A stretch of DNA of 12,648 bases from an uncultured Fibrobacter sp. GTDB taxonomy: Bacteria; Fibrobacterota; Fibrobacteria; Fibrobacterales; Fibrobacteraceae. This document shows positions 11,961 to 12,648 of this stretch, one piece after another (the stretch's first letter is position 1; each line of letters opens with the position of its first letter). Below the pieces are notes generated by a model that did not search any database, was not told where the DNA came from, and saw only the letters and a list, made by a program, of their open reading frames with translations. The stretch covers positions 1 through 12,648 of the forward strand of contig CALATK010000279.1 of the NCBI GenBank assembly GCA_937891805.1, written 5' to 3'. Position numbers and translations under genes: made by a program.

Positions 11961-12648
11961 ACAAGAATTCCCTCATAGGCTCCATCTTGATTGCGGCAAT
12001 TGTCATCTGGTGGATGACCATGTCGTCGAACAACGCGAAGCAGCAGGCCGAAGCCCAGGCAAAAGAAAAAGAGGCTGCCGCCGCCATGGAGGCCGCCCGC
12101 GCCGACTCCGCAGACCAGCTGGTGCTAGGCGACAAGACTCCGGAGCTGAAGGCTGCTCCGGTGCTGGGCGATTCGGAACCCGGAGTTCGGAATTCGGAAT
12201 TGGATTCAGGAAAGGTCGTTGCGGGCGACAGTGCGAAGGTCGCTGCTGCAGACTCGTCCGTTGCCGACAGCGCTCAGGCTGCCGAAGCCCCGAAGGTCGT
12301 GGAACCCCGCACGGTGACGGTGGAGACCGACAAGTTTATCATGACCCTCAGTAACAAGGGCGCCCGTGTCCAGAGCGTGATTGTGAAGGCCCTGCCCGAC
12401 AGCGCCGGAAATTTCCCGGAGATTATCCAGGATACCGCCCTGGGCGCCTTGGACCTGAAACTGGGCAAGGCGGACCTGACCGATGCCCTTTTCGACCTGG
12501 GTGACACTCCCGAAAAGATCAAGGTGGAAAACGACGTGACGGTGCAGTTCTCCTTCACCGACGCCAGCGGCAAGCAGGTGATTCGCAGCTACGGCTTTAC
12601 CAAGGCCGGAGTGGCGGTGCGTCAGGTGAACCGCTTTGTGGGGTTCAG
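11957..12648 (+). CDS. yidC: Membrane protein insertase YidC, N-terminal part
   Basis: The frame opens at ATG 11957, inside the yidD stop, and stays open to the window edge, so 230 codons are visible and the 3' part is missing. Residues 5-24 are the first transmembrane helix (SLIGSILIAAIVIWWMTM). An Ala/Glu/Asp/Ser-rich linker of about 90 residues follows. Then comes the beginning of the periplasmic P1 domain, with VETDKFIMTLSNKGARVQSV near residue 117 matching the family. The five-helix insertase core lies beyond the window. YidC inserts proteins into the inner membrane alone or with SecYEG. The linker is long and contains a 7-bp tandem repeat. Confidence 0.93.
   Translation, partial: MNKNSLIGSILIAAIVIWWMTMSSNNAKQQAEAQAKEKEAAAAMEAARADSADQLVLGDKTPELKAAPVLGDSEPGVRNSELDSGKVVAGDSAKVAAADSSVADSAQAAEAPKVVEPRTVTVETDKFIMTLSNKGARVQSVIVKALPDSAGNFPEIIQDTALGALDLKLGKADLTDALFDLGDTPEKIKVENDVTVQFSFTDASGKQVIRSYGFTKAGVAVRQVNRFVGF
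12171..12204 (+). repeat. 7-bp tandem repeat (ATTCGGA) inside yidC
   Basis: Four consecutive 7-base units read ATTCGGA, ACCCGGA, GTTCGGA and ATTCGGA (12171-12198), followed by a shortened ATTGGA. They encode part of the low-complexity linker after the first transmembrane helix. Since 7 is not a multiple of 3, gain or loss of a single unit would shift the reading frame. Confidence 0.6.

Overview
The window looks like a chromosomal segment of a Fibrobacter-type bacterium (Fibrobacterota). This is inferred from three things: a diderm envelope gene set (lipoproteins, beta-barrel-like proteins, a CotH-kinase lipoprotein), recurrent TATATT promoter elements placed almost on top of start codons, and GC-rich housekeeping genes interrupted by AT-rich accessory DNA. 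No database search was possible, so the genus is a judgement and not a result.

Layout. (1) Positions 1-2310 are an accessory islet: a terminator-like hairpin, a DUF3800 gene, about 540 bp without a gene that carries a dense cluster of CTCGTAA/TTACGAG heptamers (three of them exactly 11 bp apart), then a minus-strand AbiEi-type antitoxin gene. The toxin position behind the antitoxin holds only a 32-codon frame and a membrane-tail fragment. (2) Positions 2429-3726 are a two-gene unit of a cysteine-rich lipoprotein and a beta-barrel-like envelope protein, overlapping by 4 bp. (3) Positions 3765-4763 encode a bile acid:sodium symporter family transporter with a promoter that predicts a leaderless mRNA. 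(4) Positions 4749-6855 hold a minus-strand outer-membrane-type protein and a divergent CotH-kinase lipoprotein, separated by 28 bp that share one AT-rich promoter core. (5) Positions 6850-9772 are a minus-strand operon: divIVA, a DUF167/YggU gene with a TTG start, and a membrane-bound HD-GYP protein. (6) Positions 9937-11013 encode a membrane GGDEF protein with a degenerate signature, divergent from divIVA and ended by a strong terminator. (7) Positions 11180-12648 are the conserved rpmH-rnpA-yidD-yidC cluster, with yidC running off the window.

How the genes fit together. DivIVA, HD-GYP and GGDEF share one intergenic control region. This suggests a link between c-di-GMP signalling and cell-pole or envelope organisation. 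The rpmH cluster joins ribosome assembly (bL34), tRNA 5' processing (RNase P protein) and membrane protein insertion (YidD, YidC). Its overlaps of 17 and 4 bp at rnpA/yidD and yidD/yidC indicate translational coupling. The main oddity is rnpA: it lies in the same frame as rpmH behind a single TAA, and the part of its frame that resembles the conserved RnpA N terminus has no ATG, GTG or TTG codon upstream of it.

Most promising second looks: the rpmH/rnpA start problem, the helically phased heptamer array at 1211-1462, the orphaned AbiEi antitoxin, the near-leaderless promoter architecture, and a frame-breaking 7-bp tandem repeat inside yidC.
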